Assembly (NCBI GenBank): GCA_022494885.1
Contig: JAGVSM010001695.1
Coordinates: 62,001 to 126,000 of the forward strand
From: Micrasema longulum
Lineage: Eukaryota > Arthropoda > Insecta > Trichoptera > Brachycentridae
Length of the DNA stretch: 64,000 nt
Reading direction: 5' to 3'
Positions within the stretch are counted from its first letter, which is position 1, and every line of letters begins with the position of its first letter. Made by a program: the position numbers and the translations under genes. Under the pieces are notes generated by a model, which had not been told where the DNA came from, searched no databases, and worked only from the letters and a program-made list of their open reading frames with translations. Positions 10,028 through 20,104 of the stretch are shown piece by piece.

Positions 10028-10345
10028 TTTTAAAAAATATATAGCTCTGCGCTGGTTTGGACATGTAGAACGAATGGACAGCGAAAGAACGGCTAAGAAT
10101 ATTTACAATGCGAATGTTGATGGATGCAGAAATAGACGAAGACGTAGAAAGACATGGCATGACCAAATCCAACAAATACTTAAAGATGGACATGTCAAAA
10201 GTCGGAATAATCGGCGCGCGTGCATGAGAAGATGTATGAATGTAGAGGAAGCGAGATCTGTATGCAAAGATAGAGAGTTGTGGCGTTCTATCCTCTCTGC
10301 CTACCCTTACGGGGAAACAGCGTGATGGTTTGTTTGTTTGTTTGT
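10028..10345 (+). pseudogene. RTE-like LINE C-terminus (family R), copy 1
   Basis: The frame ends at the TGA at 10323-10325 and reads LRWFGHVERMDSERTAKNIY, then RKTWHDQIQQILKDGHVKS and ACMRRCMNVEEARSVCKDR, ending in WRSILSAYPYGETA. This is the conserved C-terminal tail that follows reverse transcriptase in RTE-type and related LINEs. It is 5'-truncated. The 3' end is GTGATG followed by a (GTTT)n tail (10327-10346). Copies elsewhere end in other short repeats (17512-17640, 29840-29995, 59950-60895, 62236-62526). Confidence 0.8.
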
Positions 10346-10368
10346 TTTATATCTATATTTATATATCT

Positions 10369-10556
10369 TGTTCTCTAAATCATTTGAATAAATCCGTAGC
10401 ACGTGACAACAAAAAAAATTATTTTAATTAAATTACAAATTTAAAAGCTTCAATTAAATTAACTTAACAATAGAATCACCATGTAAAGCGCCCTTGAGGT
10501 ATTTTATTACGAAAATGGCGCTGTATAAGTTATCCACAATAAATAAATAAATATAT
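10369..10556 (+). mobile_element. L2/CR1-like LINE 3' end (family L)
   Basis: The block TTGTTCTCTAAATCATTTGA to the final AATAAATAAATA is the plus-orientation counterpart of the minus-strand 3' end at 49676-49860. Shared sequence includes AATAAATCCGTAGCA, AAAAGCTTCAATTAAAT, AAAGCGCCCTTGAGGTAT and GAAAATGGCGC. Only the last few codons and the 3' UTR remain. Confidence 0.75.
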
Positions 10557-10559
10557 ATA

Positions 10560-10865
10560 TATATCATATAACACAAAGTATTTTACAAGTAATATACGTT
10601 AAATTACATTCCCCGGAATTACAACAACTCGATTCGGGACATTAATAATATGAACGTTTAGAAAATAACACATATTGAGAATAACAAAGAAACAAAGCAA
10701 GTTTAGCACCTTTATAACTAAGTATAGCGCAACAATATAAACGCCAAAAACCTTTTCCTACACAAGCAGAATAAATATATAAAAAAACGCCTTTAAGAAC
10801 AAAAAAAAATAGTGAATCCACTAAGGGAGATAAGGTCATTAACATCATATGCCATGCAGATGATG
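10560..10865 (-). mobile_element. LINE 3' UTR in minus orientation, part of a compound repeat
   Basis: Nearly identical to 19490-19810 (ATAACACAAAGTATTTTACA, TTACAACAACTCGATT, GTTTAGCACCTTTATAACTA). On the minus strand it ends in an A-rich tail. In both copies it is directly joined to the plus-strand fragment GGGAGATAAGGTCAT that leads into an ADDAAIV reverse transcriptase motif, so the two pieces moved together. Confidence 0.6.
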
Positions 10866-11280
10866 CTGCCATAGTGATGATAAGAACATATCAATCTCAG
10901 TCAGTAAACATCTGGATGCCTAAGAAATGTCATATAGTACAATAAACACATGTCATATAGTACATAATTCGGATATACAAAACGTGTGTCAGACCAAATC
11001 ATGGTGTATACAACAGAGGCGAGGATAGATAGAGAAAATATAAAATACGAAAAACCAAGTAGAAAAACTAAAGAGAAAAACTTAATAGAAAAACCAAATT
11101 ACTGCTCAGAACGTCAGAGATGAAAGTACTAAAGGCAATCGCAGGGAAACCCAAAAGAGGCAGAATCTAGAGTCAAGAAGTTAGACGGATTTGCGATACT
11201 CAGTGCATAGTAAATAGATTATGGAGAGATAACGTCAATAATTCCAATAATGGACAGCTCTTAAATCCCTTATACCATAT
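10820..11280 (+). pseudogene. LINE reverse transcriptase remnant with degraded YADD box (family Y)
   Basis: The plus strand shows NIICHADDAAIV, the catalytic YADD box with Tyr changed to His, at about 10841-10876. Further down, in changing frames, come YKTCVRPNHGVYNRGEDR, LLRTSEMKVLKAIAGKPK and RRICDTQCIVNRLWRDNVN. This order (YADD, LRT-EMK-L, RRICD-Q-IV, WRDNV) is that of an RTE-like LINE. Several stops and frame changes make it non-functional. Confidence 0.75.
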
Positions 11281-11635
11281 TATTTTATAAACATTGATTT
11301 GAAAAAGTTTTTCGTATTTTTAAAAATACATTTTTATCGTAAGTGATATAATAATATGTGTGAAACATGAACATGTACTGTGTAAGTATTTATACACCGC
11401 TTTATAGTGGCGAATTTGGAATTTTTTAATCAAGTACGTAGTCAGAAAATTATGAGGGAAATGAAATTGCAATGGCAAAAAGTATTTCTGAATATTGTAC
11501 TTAATCCAGGTACTGTGTTAAAATAAATATTGATTTCTCCCATCGGTTTATAGCCGATAAAGATTGAGATAAGAAAACTGGGACGTCACACCAAACTCAT
11601 ATTTAATCGCAGCTGCGTTTTTGCGGTAAGCCGTA
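11281..11635. other. Unassigned AT-rich sequence
   Basis: No repeat partner, hairpin or coding signal recognised. Confidence 0.4.
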
Positions 11636-11765
11636 AAATGTCATAAATCACTGAAAATGTTATTTTTTAAATTTCTATACATCTTCATGGACCAGGTGGA
11701 TTTATCAACAATATTTTGAGTTTGTCCAAAAAAATTTGGACAAACTCAAAATATTGTTGACAATA
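11636..11765 (-). repeat. FB1 foldback terminus with perfect hairpin
   Basis: The block TTCATGGACCAGGTGGATTT leads into an FB1 end, which is then mirrored: a 26-bp arm (11705-11730), AAAA, and its exact reverse complement (11735-11760). This is two FB1 outer ends head to head with nothing between. Confidence 0.8.
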
Positions 11766-11958
11766 TCGGGTTGTGGTCCTGTGGCTAGTGTCTCGGACTC
11801 ACGGACCGAAGGTCCGCGGTTCGAATCCCACTCTACCCCAACTCGATTCCATTTTCTAATAGTGAGTTATTTACAACTCGTTGAAAATGGCCCTCAAAAT
11901 TAAATATTTGGGTAAATCATAAGAACGCAAATATTTCTTTTAAAAAAAAAAAAAAAAA
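11766..11958 (+). mobile_element. tRNA-derived SINE, family S2, copy 1
   Basis: The tRNA-like head has GTCCTGTGGCTAGTGTCTCG and GCGGTTCGAATCCC (B box). The body includes GTGAGTTATTTACAACTCGT and ends in a long poly(A) at 11942-11958. A second copy is at 37573-37720. It starts within 6 bp of the FB1 hairpin. Confidence 0.88.
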
Positions 11959-11984
11959 TATAAGATAATATTATACAAATTTAT

Positions 11985-12660
11985 TTATTTATTATCATTA
12001 TATTACATACACAAAATTATAATTTATGTAAAGTTGCTTTGACTGTCTAACTAGGGTTATTTACCCCGTTCTAAGACAGTAAAAAAATAAAAAAAACAGT
12101 AATCAATTTATAGAAACAGTTATAAAGATACAGGACAAAGTGAAAAACAAAGTAAAAAATGGAGTAAAAACATGGTAAAAAATGTAGTAAAAACATAGTA
12201 AAATGTAATAAAAACATAGTAAAATTGTAGTAAAAACATAGTAAAAATGTAGTAAAAACATAATAAAAATGTTGTAAAAATGTAGTAAAAAAAACGTAGC
12301 AAAAAAAATAAATTATAAAAACAAAGTAATAAATGCAGTGAAAACATAGCAAAAAACCATGAAAATATATAAATATGTCTATAAAAATATTTTGAAACTC
12401 AGTAAAATGCGAAATAAAAACAAAATACATAGTAAGAAACATATTTAAAGTCATAATAAAAAAATGAATGTATGTTGTATAGCAAAAAGCATATTTAAAG
12501 AAAGAAAAAAAAAAAAAAACAGCTTATTAAAAAATAAAGTAAAAGATGTAATAAAAATTTAAAAAAATAAATACATAGTTAAAACAAGTTAAAAAGTCAT
12601 GAGGATCTTAAAAATTAAATCAGTAAAAAACTAAAAATATATATTAACAATTTAAATTAA
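11985..12660. repeat. A-rich repeat with degenerate 12-14 bp tandem units
   Basis: The motif GTAAAAACATAGTAAAAATG repeats with small changes from about 12160 to 12300. A related copy is at 26690-27000, starting with the shared block ACCCCG-TCTAAG. The left part (11985-12060) looks like a LINE 3' end in minus orientation (TTATTTATTTATTATC). The minus-strand open frame of 127 residues is just the translation of this tandem (Phe/Tyr/Leu-rich) and is not a gene. Confidence 0.6.
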
Positions 12661-12679
12661 AATATGTGTTGGCCATCTA

Positions 12680-13395
12680 ATATCTAAAACGTCTTGGTTT
12701 TATGAATAGAATGACGACGGACTTGAAAAATATCAATACCATCAAAACTCTTTACTGCTCACTAGTTCGACGCCATCTAGAATATGCTTCTCTAATTTGA
12801 TATCCATTCTATAAGACTCATTAACCACATCGAGTCAGTTCAACACCGTTTTCAAAGAATAGTGGCATGGTTGCTCAACTTGAAAAGGGGTAATTATTCC
12901 TATTTTGAAATAGACCAATCTCATAATTTGCCGTTGGAGAAACGTAGAAATGTGATGTACCTTATGTGCATTTTCAAAATACGTAATGCTTTAAGTGATG
13001 TCCAATCTTTGATGCAATCAGTTTTTTTTTATGTTCCCAACCGTGTCACCAGAAGTTTAAATCTGCTATTTATCAAATCTTCTAAGTGCAACTTTTAGTT
13101 ATACCCCAATTTCAGAATGTGTTGGTTAGTGGATTAGACACACAACTTGGAATTCTTTGGGATAGATCTTCCGACTTTTCGTAGATCTTTTTGTCACTAA
13201 AACAGTGTGGGATGAAAATTGTTTTTCGTGTTAATGAATAAATTTTAAACCATTATTTTATTTTACATATATTTTATTGCCCTTGATTGTCTTTGCAACA
13301 CAGCTTTATGTTTTTTTATTATCAGTTTCTTGTATTTGTGTTTCTTTAAATAACTGTTGTTATTGGTTTAACCCGTATATATAATAAATAAATAA
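12680..13395 (+). pseudogene. Jockey-like LINE C-terminus and 3' UTR (family B), copy 1
   Basis: Plus strand near 12686-12800 encodes LKRLGFMNRMTTDLKNINTI, then LYCSLVRRHLEYASLI, then a stop where a Trp is expected. That is the signature LVRSHLEYAS-IW of Jockey-clade LINEs. Later pieces are frameshifted. The 3' UTR from ATGTTCCCAACCGTGT to the AATAAATAAATAA tail matches 30840-31215. Confidence 0.75.
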
Positions 13396-13824
13396 GACGT
13401 TGATGCCTGCCGGTGAACCAAGTAACAACAGGTAAACATGGTTATGCGCCAGTTCGATTCGCTGGATGGTGCCGGCGTGGGATTCCCCGGTTCGGCCGAC
13501 ACCAGACGACAGTAGGCGCCGCGATTCTAGTAGCAGACACACTTTTACACGTTGTTTTGTTCTATTACCGTGTACGCGAGCAGCCTATTGTGTGTGTGAA
13601 ATTGTTTCCGAGTTAGTTTTCGTTTTGTTTTTAAGAAAAATAAAAAGGGATAATTTTATGTTCATTTTATTACTATTTAAATTAAAATATTTGTAGTTTA
13701 TCATGACAAGTAAACGTTTTGAAAAAAGTTTTGCCGTGGTTCTAAAATTAAATATGTTAAAATATATGAGGATATACGCGAGGAATAGTAACAATGATTA
13801 TTTGCCAATTTAATGTATTCTAAA
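13396..13824 (+). other. CpG-rich island followed by a small open frame
   Basis: 13396-13600 is unusually GC-rich (GGTGCCGGCGTGGGATTCCC, TAGGCGCCGCGATTC). It is followed by T-rich sequence and a 36-codon frame at 13704-13814 starting MTSKRFEKSF. It could be the 5' UTR of a retroelement or a host promoter. Neither is supported by a recognisable domain. Confidence 0.25.
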
Positions 13825-14400
13825 CATATTACAACAGAGATGAATAACATTTTACAGAAGGGAATATATTAGTCTTGACATCTACAAGGCTTATGACCTG
13901 TCATTGATTGGTTTAAGTGGCATTTTTACAGACTGTGTGACATTCACCATTATGCCTATATTTAAACATCTATATTCCTTCAATTCTTACGATTCAAAAA
14001 CATTGTTGATAAATCCACCTGGTCCAAGAAGAAGTATATTAATGAAAAAATGTTTTCAGGCGTTGCCTAGTATGTTAGTGAAATAATTCAATCACATGAA
14101 TCTCAAACACATCAATAAAGGTTTCAGCTCTTCAATTTCACAAACATCTACAGATGGAAGAAGTGAAGGAATATAGATGTTCAAATATAGACAGACTAGT
14201 GAATGTTACATATTGTGTAAATTGGCCAGTTAAACCAGCCAATGACAGGTCATAAGCCCTATAAACGCCTAGACTTCCATATTACCTTCTCTAAAATGTT
14301 TTCCATCTCTGTTGTAATATGTTAATATTAAAAGCACCCTAAGGGATTAATACAGTTCTTGTAAAAAAAAATTTGGACATACTCAAAACATTATTTATGT
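13825..14400. mobile_element. FB1 foldback element
   Basis: The left arm (13825-13987) is in minus orientation: ATTACAACAGAGATGAA, GGCTTATGACCTGTCA, ATTCCTTCAATTCTT. The following plus-orientation unit (13990-14400) carries TAAATCCACCTGGTCC, CAGGCGTTGCCTAGTATG, GGTTTCAGCTCTTC, CCAGCCAATGACAGGTCATA, GCCTAGACTTCCATATT and a CAAAACATTATTT outer end. The left arm can pair with the end of the right unit. No coding content. Confidence 0.8.
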
Positions 14401-14429
14401 ATCCGCGTTAAAATTCTGAAATTAAAAAA

Positions 14430-14600
14430 ATAATATAGATATTTATTTTAATTTATTAATGACATTGTACATACATTTATTAGGGACAAAGACACAGTTT
14501 ATAGCGATATAATCAGGAACGACCCATGCCTGTGAACTTGCCCTGACTCGCTAGAAAATCCGCGTTGAGTCAGGGCACACATATATACGCATACGAGTAT
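14430..14600 (-). mobile_element. LINE 3' end (family C), copy 1
   Basis: On the minus strand it reads GGATTTTCTAGCGAGTCAGG, AGGCATGGGTCGTTCCTG and GTGTCTTTG, with an AATAAATTAAAATAAATA tail. The plus-orientation partner is at 31267-31405. Only 3' UTR remains. Confidence 0.7.
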
Positions 14601-14829
14601 ATTCGCGTATACATATTTAAATTATATTGTATACATACATATTAAGTTAATATATATTATTAATACTTTATACATTTTCTTCGGTTAACCTTTTCTTTTA
14701 TTTCTTTCTTATTTTATTTACATTTTTTAGATCTTCATTTTAATAGGTACTTTTAATTTTCTTATTATTTTTTTTATATGGAAATGAATTGAAATTTTCG
14801 ATTTACTTTGTTTTATTTTTTATCTTGCA

Positions 14830-15200
14830 TTGATTACATTTATGAGCACACAATATTTATTTATGTGTTTATATTTTTTTCATTTAAAATATATTCAAAT
14901 AAATGGCTGTTCTTTAATTTTAATTGTATTATTTTACTCTATTTTCTTACTTTTCAAAAAATATTTCTTTTAACCATTTTTATCTGGTTTTGTTGAGTTT
15001 TTTCTTCTAAATAATATTTTGCAAAGCATCAAAAACAAAATAATGTATGTCCATTATTTTATACGTATACAGTATTATGTCTGTACTCTTTTATTTGATT
15101 GTTAATCAAAACTAATGTCTGAGCACCCGATGACAAACTATTATTGAATAGTTTATCGGGACAAAATATATTTGAATACTTTGTTTTCTTTTTAATGTAT
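14830..15200 (+). mobile_element. LINE 3' UTR-like repeat, copy 1
   Basis: Its reverse complement matches 59090-59450 over about 350 bp. Shared landmarks are TAATAGTTTGTCATCGGGTG, AAGAGTACAGACATAAT, TTTTGTTTTTGATGCTTTG and AACAGCCATTTATTTGAATA. It is non-coding. Confidence 0.65.
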
Positions 15201-15845
15201 TAATATTGTTATAATGTGTATAATTTATTGAAAAAAGACAGTAAAAAAATAATACCATTATATGAGTAAATAAATCTCAAATTCTGTGGATCTTTGAATA
15301 AATACCTAGGGTGAAAGGGTTAAGTTTAAGCCTGTAGATGCTGTAAAGATAAACTCAGCACTTAATCGCTTGGATTCACTTAAAAGAGATTCGTCAAAGA
15401 AGACCACAAGACATTATCATTCAAAGTTGTTAAACCATTAGCTTTGAAAGTATACTAATTCGTTTGTCACGATTCATGACAAACTGTGAATATATTATAT
15501 CCGTATTATACACTGTGAACCAACTCAAAAGAACCCAAAGATAGTAATATATTGGAAAATATTTGCTGTTCCCAGTGAAAGAAAAGAAAGTTGAGTGTTT
15601 TTTTTTTTTTTTTTGTTCAAGAAAAAAATCATCACGTAATCATCACTGTAAGTTATGTTTATCTAGTCCCCGAAACTCTCTTAAAAATTTCCGTCATTAT
15701 AATGCAAAATCAATTATTCTTGACACTTAATTATCTAAAGATGTTTTATTGAATGCTCTAATTTTTACTGGGCGTAAGAAATAGTTTTTTATATCACTTT
15801 GCCGTTGTACTTAACTTTCTCATTCAATAAACTGCCCGATGAACT
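15201..15845. other. Unassigned AT-rich sequence
   Basis: Contains a run of T's at 15600-15614. No repeat partner or coding signal recognised. Confidence 0.4.
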
Positions 15846-16375
15846 TAAAACGAACTTTCAATATTTGAGTTTGTCCAAATCTTCGTAGACAAAAGACTGG
15901 ATTTCACCCCCTCGGGAGTCATTAAAATTAACAAATTGCAACTGGGATGGAGAATACCTTAAATAAGGGAATATGGAAGTCTAGGCATTTACAGGGCTTA
16001 TGACCTACCAACAACCAACAATGACCTATCAAAAAAATAATTTTAAATGTGATTTTTCTCAAGCCTGGGTGCTCTGTGATGTAATTCACCACTGTAATTA
16101 GGCCTCCTGGCCTGTTGTGGTGCAAAAAAATGTTAAAAAAAAAAAAAAACAAAGGTTTCAGCTCTTTAACTTCACTAAAATCAACAGATGGAAAAATTGT
16201 AGAAATATGGATGTTCAAACATAGGCAAAATGGTGAATGTCACACATTGTGTAAAGTGGCCACTTAAACCAGCCAATGACAGGTCATAAGCCATGTAAAT
16301 GCCTAGACTTACATTATCCCTTATTTAAGGTATTCTTTATCCCTGTTGTAATTTGTTAATTAAAACGAACTGTCA
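15846..16375. mobile_element. FB1 foldback element interrupted by SINE sequence
   Basis: The minus-orientation arm 15860-16020 (TTTGAGTTTGTCCAAA, GAAGTCTAGGCATTTACAGG) is followed by an S1 SINE body and then by the plus-orientation half 16152-16370 (AAAGGTTTCAGCTCTTTAAC, CACTTAAACCAGCCAATGAC). SINE arrival removed or replaced the FB1 centre. Confidence 0.75.
16040..16149 (+). mobile_element. S1 SINE body lacking the tRNA head
   Basis: Identical in order to the 3' two thirds of the SINE at 8521-8693 (GATTTTTCTCAAGCCTGGGT to TGTTGTGGTGC). It ends in a poly(A) run at 16135-16149. The tRNA-related head is absent, consistent with 5' truncation. Confidence 0.85.
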
Positions 16376-16554
16376 AATAGTAAATCTCAAAGATAGCACT
16401 TAAACAATATTCCTTGTATCTTTTTGATGGTGATATTTTTTATGTAGTTTTTACAAATAGGGTATAATACTCGTACTGTGCTTCACGTGTCAATTTTTTT
16501 ATTTATTACTGTTTTGAGTTGTTTTGATTGATATTATGTATTTTCAGTCAAATT

Positions 16555-16770
16555 AGGTCTCTTCAATCCGTGCCTCATGTCTGAGGATGGTGATTACGCC
16601 TGACTGCAGGCACGGCTCGTCTGTGGACAGTCTCCCTCCGTCTGGAACGGTCTTGTGCTCTTCTATAGGCATTCGTCAGTGATGATTCTGATAACTCAGT
16701 GACTGTACCGCTCCATCTTGTCGGTTGACGTCCACGCGACCTTGTCCCTTCGACACTTCCCAGGAGAATA
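16555..16770 (-). pseudogene. LINE C-terminal fragment with RGRQPTRW motif
   Basis: The minus strand from about 16755 encodes SRGRQPTRWSGTVTELS, then AYRRAQDRSRRRETVHRRAV, then NHHPQT and a stop. The pattern RGR-PTRW-D and A-DR-WR-TV is the C-terminal tail found in several insect RTE-like LINEs. A WR in relatives reads RR here. No upstream catalytic part remains. Confidence 0.6.
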
Positions 16771-16774
16771 GTTT

Positions 16775-16808
16775 CATATTAGGTATAATACATATTATAC
16801 CTAATATG
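16775..16808. repeat. Perfect 16-bp palindrome
   Basis: CATATTAGGTATAATA, a CA spacer, then its exact reverse complement. It directly follows the LINE tail above and could be a local inversion or a tiny foldback. No function is evident. Confidence 0.8.
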
Positions 16809-16929
16809 TTGTGCATGTTTTATGAATAATAAATTTTTTTTTTTAAAAAAAGTATTAAAAAGAATGCAAATGTTTATCTATAAGATAAATGGTATTTGCA
16901 GAGTTTGTGTGCGGTCATTGGCTGGTTTA

Positions 16930-17450
16930 TGTGATTAATATATTTATCAATGTTTTAAGTATGTCCAAAATTTTGCAGAAAGGCTGGATTTCCTCCCTAA
17001 GGATCAGATATTCAGATCTAAATTTGTTGCAACATAGAAAAAACATTTTTGCGAAAAGAATATGGTAGTATAGGCATTTACAAGGCTTGTGACCTGTTAT
17101 TGGCTGGTTAAAAAGGCCCCTTTACACACTGTGAAACATTTACATTTATAACCACATTCCCTCAACTCACCGTTCTGCCAGTGTTTTAACATCTAAATTT
17201 TCTCAACTCTTCCATCTGTTGACTTTTTGAAGTAAAGTATCTGAAGCCTTTATCATGTGGGTGAGATTCATCCAGTTGAACCAATTCACCTACTAGGCAA
17301 CGCCTTAAAACAATTTTCCAATTTTTATACTTCATTTTAGTATGTAAAATAGCCACTTAAACCAGCCAATGGCAGGTCATTATTCCTGTAACCACCTAGA
17401 CTTAAATATTGCCTGCTCAAAAAAAAAATTCCCAATGTGGCAAATTTTTA
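16930..17450. mobile_element. FB1 foldback element, long minus-orientation unit
   Basis: An almost complete unit is in minus orientation (GTTTTAAGTATGTCCAAA, CTGGATTTCCTCCCTA, GGCTGGTTAAAAAGGCC, CACCTACTAGGCAACGCC). A partial plus-orientation end follows from 17340 (GCCACTTAAACCAGCCAATG). It belongs to the subfamily with CTTCCATCTGTTGACTTTTTG. Confidence 0.75.
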
Positions 17451-17504
17451 GATCTAATTACTATATACTTAATTTTAGGGTAAATTTCTTGTCTTTCATA
17501 AAAT

Positions 17505-17640
17505 AATACTACTACGATCGCTTCGTTTCCCCGCTGGGGTAAGCAAAGACGATAAAACTCCACATGAGTCTATCTTGACATACATTCTCAGCTTCTTCCA
17601 CGTTTATACCTTAACATCTGATCATACGTGCCGTCATTCA
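17505..17640 (-). pseudogene. RTE-like LINE C-terminus (family R), copy 2
   Basis: The minus strand reads NVEEAENVCQDRLMWSFIVF, then AYPSGET, which matches the last residues of the family at 10028-10345. The frame breaks upstream. The tail on the minus strand is GTAGTAGTATT, a trinucleotide version of the variable tail. Confidence 0.65.
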
Positions 17641-18590
17641 TTTAAGTATAAAAAAAAACTATTTGCTTCAGTACTTGGTATGCTTGTATCGAAAGAGATA
17701 TTTTAACTGTAGGAAAATAACACGTGTGACTAACTCATGACACAATTTATAAATATGGCGTATTTCTTCAATTCGTTGGAATTTGTGCGACTAGAATATA
17801 CTTGACACATGAAAACATTAAGTTTCACGGTTAAATCTGTGTACTATTGTCTGATAATTTACTACTTAACTATGGTAAAAATATTAGACATGATTATATT
17901 GAAAGTACACTTTATTTTGGTTCCGCGTGTACGTGCATTAGCTTTGACAGTCAATGATTTACGGTTTTGTAGGAAAAGCTAGTGTCGCTTGACGTACGTT
18001 GGTTTTCGCTATGGAAAGATTTCTCTTTGGGATTTAAAGAACTGTATATATTATATTTATTTGTGTGGATATTTTCGTAAATAAAAAAAACGGAATTGTA
18101 ATGAAACGCTGATTTATTCGACGGTCAAATATTTTTGGCAATGACAAGAACAGATGAGGTCGCAAAATATAATAAAAATACACTGTATTGTATAGATGGT
18201 TACGAAGCTTTCAATGGCATGTAAAACAACTTATTTTATAGTTTATTTATATATGCTTTTTTAATTACTTTAAAATAAAAAAGTACCTTCCAATCTTTTA
18301 CAGAATTTTTTTTTTCTTTCTTTTATTACACAAAAATATTATACTTGTCTATTTATTATGGGAGCAAAAAATTTATTCACATTTTTTGTATACTCACAAA
18401 CAGGCCATGCCTTTGTGGGCTTTTTTTGTTTACCATTTTTACTGTTAATTTGCATTTCATTGCTATGAAATTATTCTTTATTTTCTAAATACTTTGTTTC
18501 ACCTCTCATGTATATTGTAAAAAAATAGCATTAACTTGGTAAATTTTTCGTTTGTCAATCATTTCATAAATTAACTAATCGTGTAATTTT
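17641..18590. other. Unassigned sequence
   Basis: No repeat partner, terminal repeats or credible coding signal recognised. Confidence 0.4.
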
Positions 18591-19264
18591 CAACCTCCTG
18601 CCCCCCCCCTTTCCTAAACCTCCACCCACACTCGTTCTCCAAAATAGAATAAAATATTATCAATTTAATTTTTAGTGCATGTTCGGACGCGATGGCGATT
18701 GCATCCACGTACAACTATGTTTAATTGATGCACGCTGTTTTGCAACACAGAAAGCGAAAATATATAATAATTTATACAAAGTTTTTATTTCAAACAAGTT
18801 TCGGTAAAAATCTGAATGAGCGATGGCGACTCTGTATCTTCCGATTAAATTTAACCTCCATGTCAATAATAAAATAATTCACATTTTGGTAATGCCTGAC
18901 CTCGCGTCACTTCCCTCTTACGCGGTAAAAAAACATTTTTTCTTGATTCTAAAAATAAGCGCTGGTCCTGACTTCCGGTTGGCAACGCGGCAGGAAGTCA
19001 CGCCTCTGGCGGCCTGCGGCTGAACTAATTTCCTGGAAAAGATGGCCAGAGTACAAAACATGACAATTTTCGTTATGGATGATCAGCATTACCATAATAC
19101 GCAGAAAACAACAAAGAGATTGAATAATTTCGACAGGATTCGTGGGACTGTGTCCAATTGACCAGATAAATTATTACACCTATTGAAATCATTTGCAGTT
19201 CAATGAAGGTGAAATGATAATTGTGTCCTCATCGCGTTATACATTCGATTGATGCAATTTTAAG
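18591..19264. other. Unassigned sequence with a short GC-rich patch
   Basis: A C-run is at 18601-18609. 18955-19025 is GC-rich (TGACTTCCGGTTGGCAACGC, CTCTGGCGGCCTGCGG). Open frames across it (18672-18866 minus, 18823-19023 plus) have no domain. A promoter patch is possible but unsupported. Confidence 0.3.
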
Positions 19265-19484
19265 TATTTTATTTATTTATTCATATAAAGATACACACTA
19301 CAAAAAAAATAAAAACGTATTCCTAACACTTAGGGACTTAAGAGTCCTGTGTTGAGTTGGGATACAACAGAATGGAAAAAGGAAGCATGCATATTATTTA
19401 AGAATACTAAAAATGAAAACTATCACATGAACATAAATTTTAATAAATATCTGAACATCACGCTTATTTTATTTATTTATATTA
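19265..19484 (-). mobile_element. Probable LINE 3' UTR fragment
   Basis: The minus strand ends in an AATAAATAAATAAAATA-type tail. Just inside it is a palindromic-looking block AGGGACTTAAGAGTCCTGTG. No coding part and no second copy seen. Confidence 0.35.
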
Positions 19485-19815
19485 ATAAATCATATAACAC
19501 AAAGTATTTTACAAGTATAATACGTTGAGTCGCATTCCCAGGAGTTACAACAACTCGATTTGGGACATAAATAATATTAACATTTAGAAAATAACACATA
19601 TTGAGAACAATAAAGAAACAATGCAAGTTTAGCACCTTTATAACTAAATATAGCACAAAAATATATACGCCAAAAACCCTTTCTTACACAAGCAGAATAA
19701 ATGTATATAAAAGAACGCTTTTAAAAATAAAAAAAGTAGTGAATCTACTAAGGGAGATAAGGTCATGAACATCACATGCCATGTAGATGATGCTGCCATA
19801 GTGATGATTAATATT
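19485..19815 (-). mobile_element. Compound LINE repeat, second copy
   Basis: Collinear with 10560-10880, including the junction to a plus-strand NITCHVDDAAIV reverse transcriptase box at 19768-19803 (YADD changed to HVDD). It ends where the two copies stop matching. See the entry at 10560. Confidence 0.65.
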
Positions 19816-19888
19816 ATATAAATCTATGCATTGTCTCGCAGCAGTCTCCTGCAATGGTCTTTTCCCTTAGACAAAATCCAATCTTGTA

Positions 19889-20095
19889 CATCATCATCAT
19901 CATTCCCTTTCCGCACCTAATGATGCATAGGGCACTGCATTGGTACACCAATCGCAGCGTATCTTGATCACATTTGCTACACGAGGGAAAAATGAAAAGT
20001 ATTACGCTTCAGGTCCTCTGTTGTGAAGACACCGTTTTATATAAATGTTTGATATCAACCATGCCGGAAACCCGAGACCTCTTGCATGGTTGGCA
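19889..20095 (-). mobile_element. tRNA-derived SINE, family S4
   Basis: Minus orientation: the (GAT)n tail and TGCGGAAAGGGAATGATGAT lie at the left. AGATACGCTGCGATTGGTGT is in the middle. ATGCAAGAGGTCTCGGGTTT, part of the B-box region, is at the right. The A-box part of the head is missing. Confidence 0.85.
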
Positions 20096-20104
20096 AAATA
20101 TATT

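Noticed and set aside
12071..12454. 127-codon minus-strand open frame
   Set aside because: It is the translation of an A-rich short tandem repeat, Phe/Tyr/Leu-only in character, and a second frame over the same repeat is also open.
14830..15200. Host gene 3' UTR
   Set aside because: A close copy exists at 59.1 kb next to a LINE-type terminus, so it is repetitive.
18601..18609. C-run as a regulatory element
   Set aside because: An isolated homopolymer with no associated motif.
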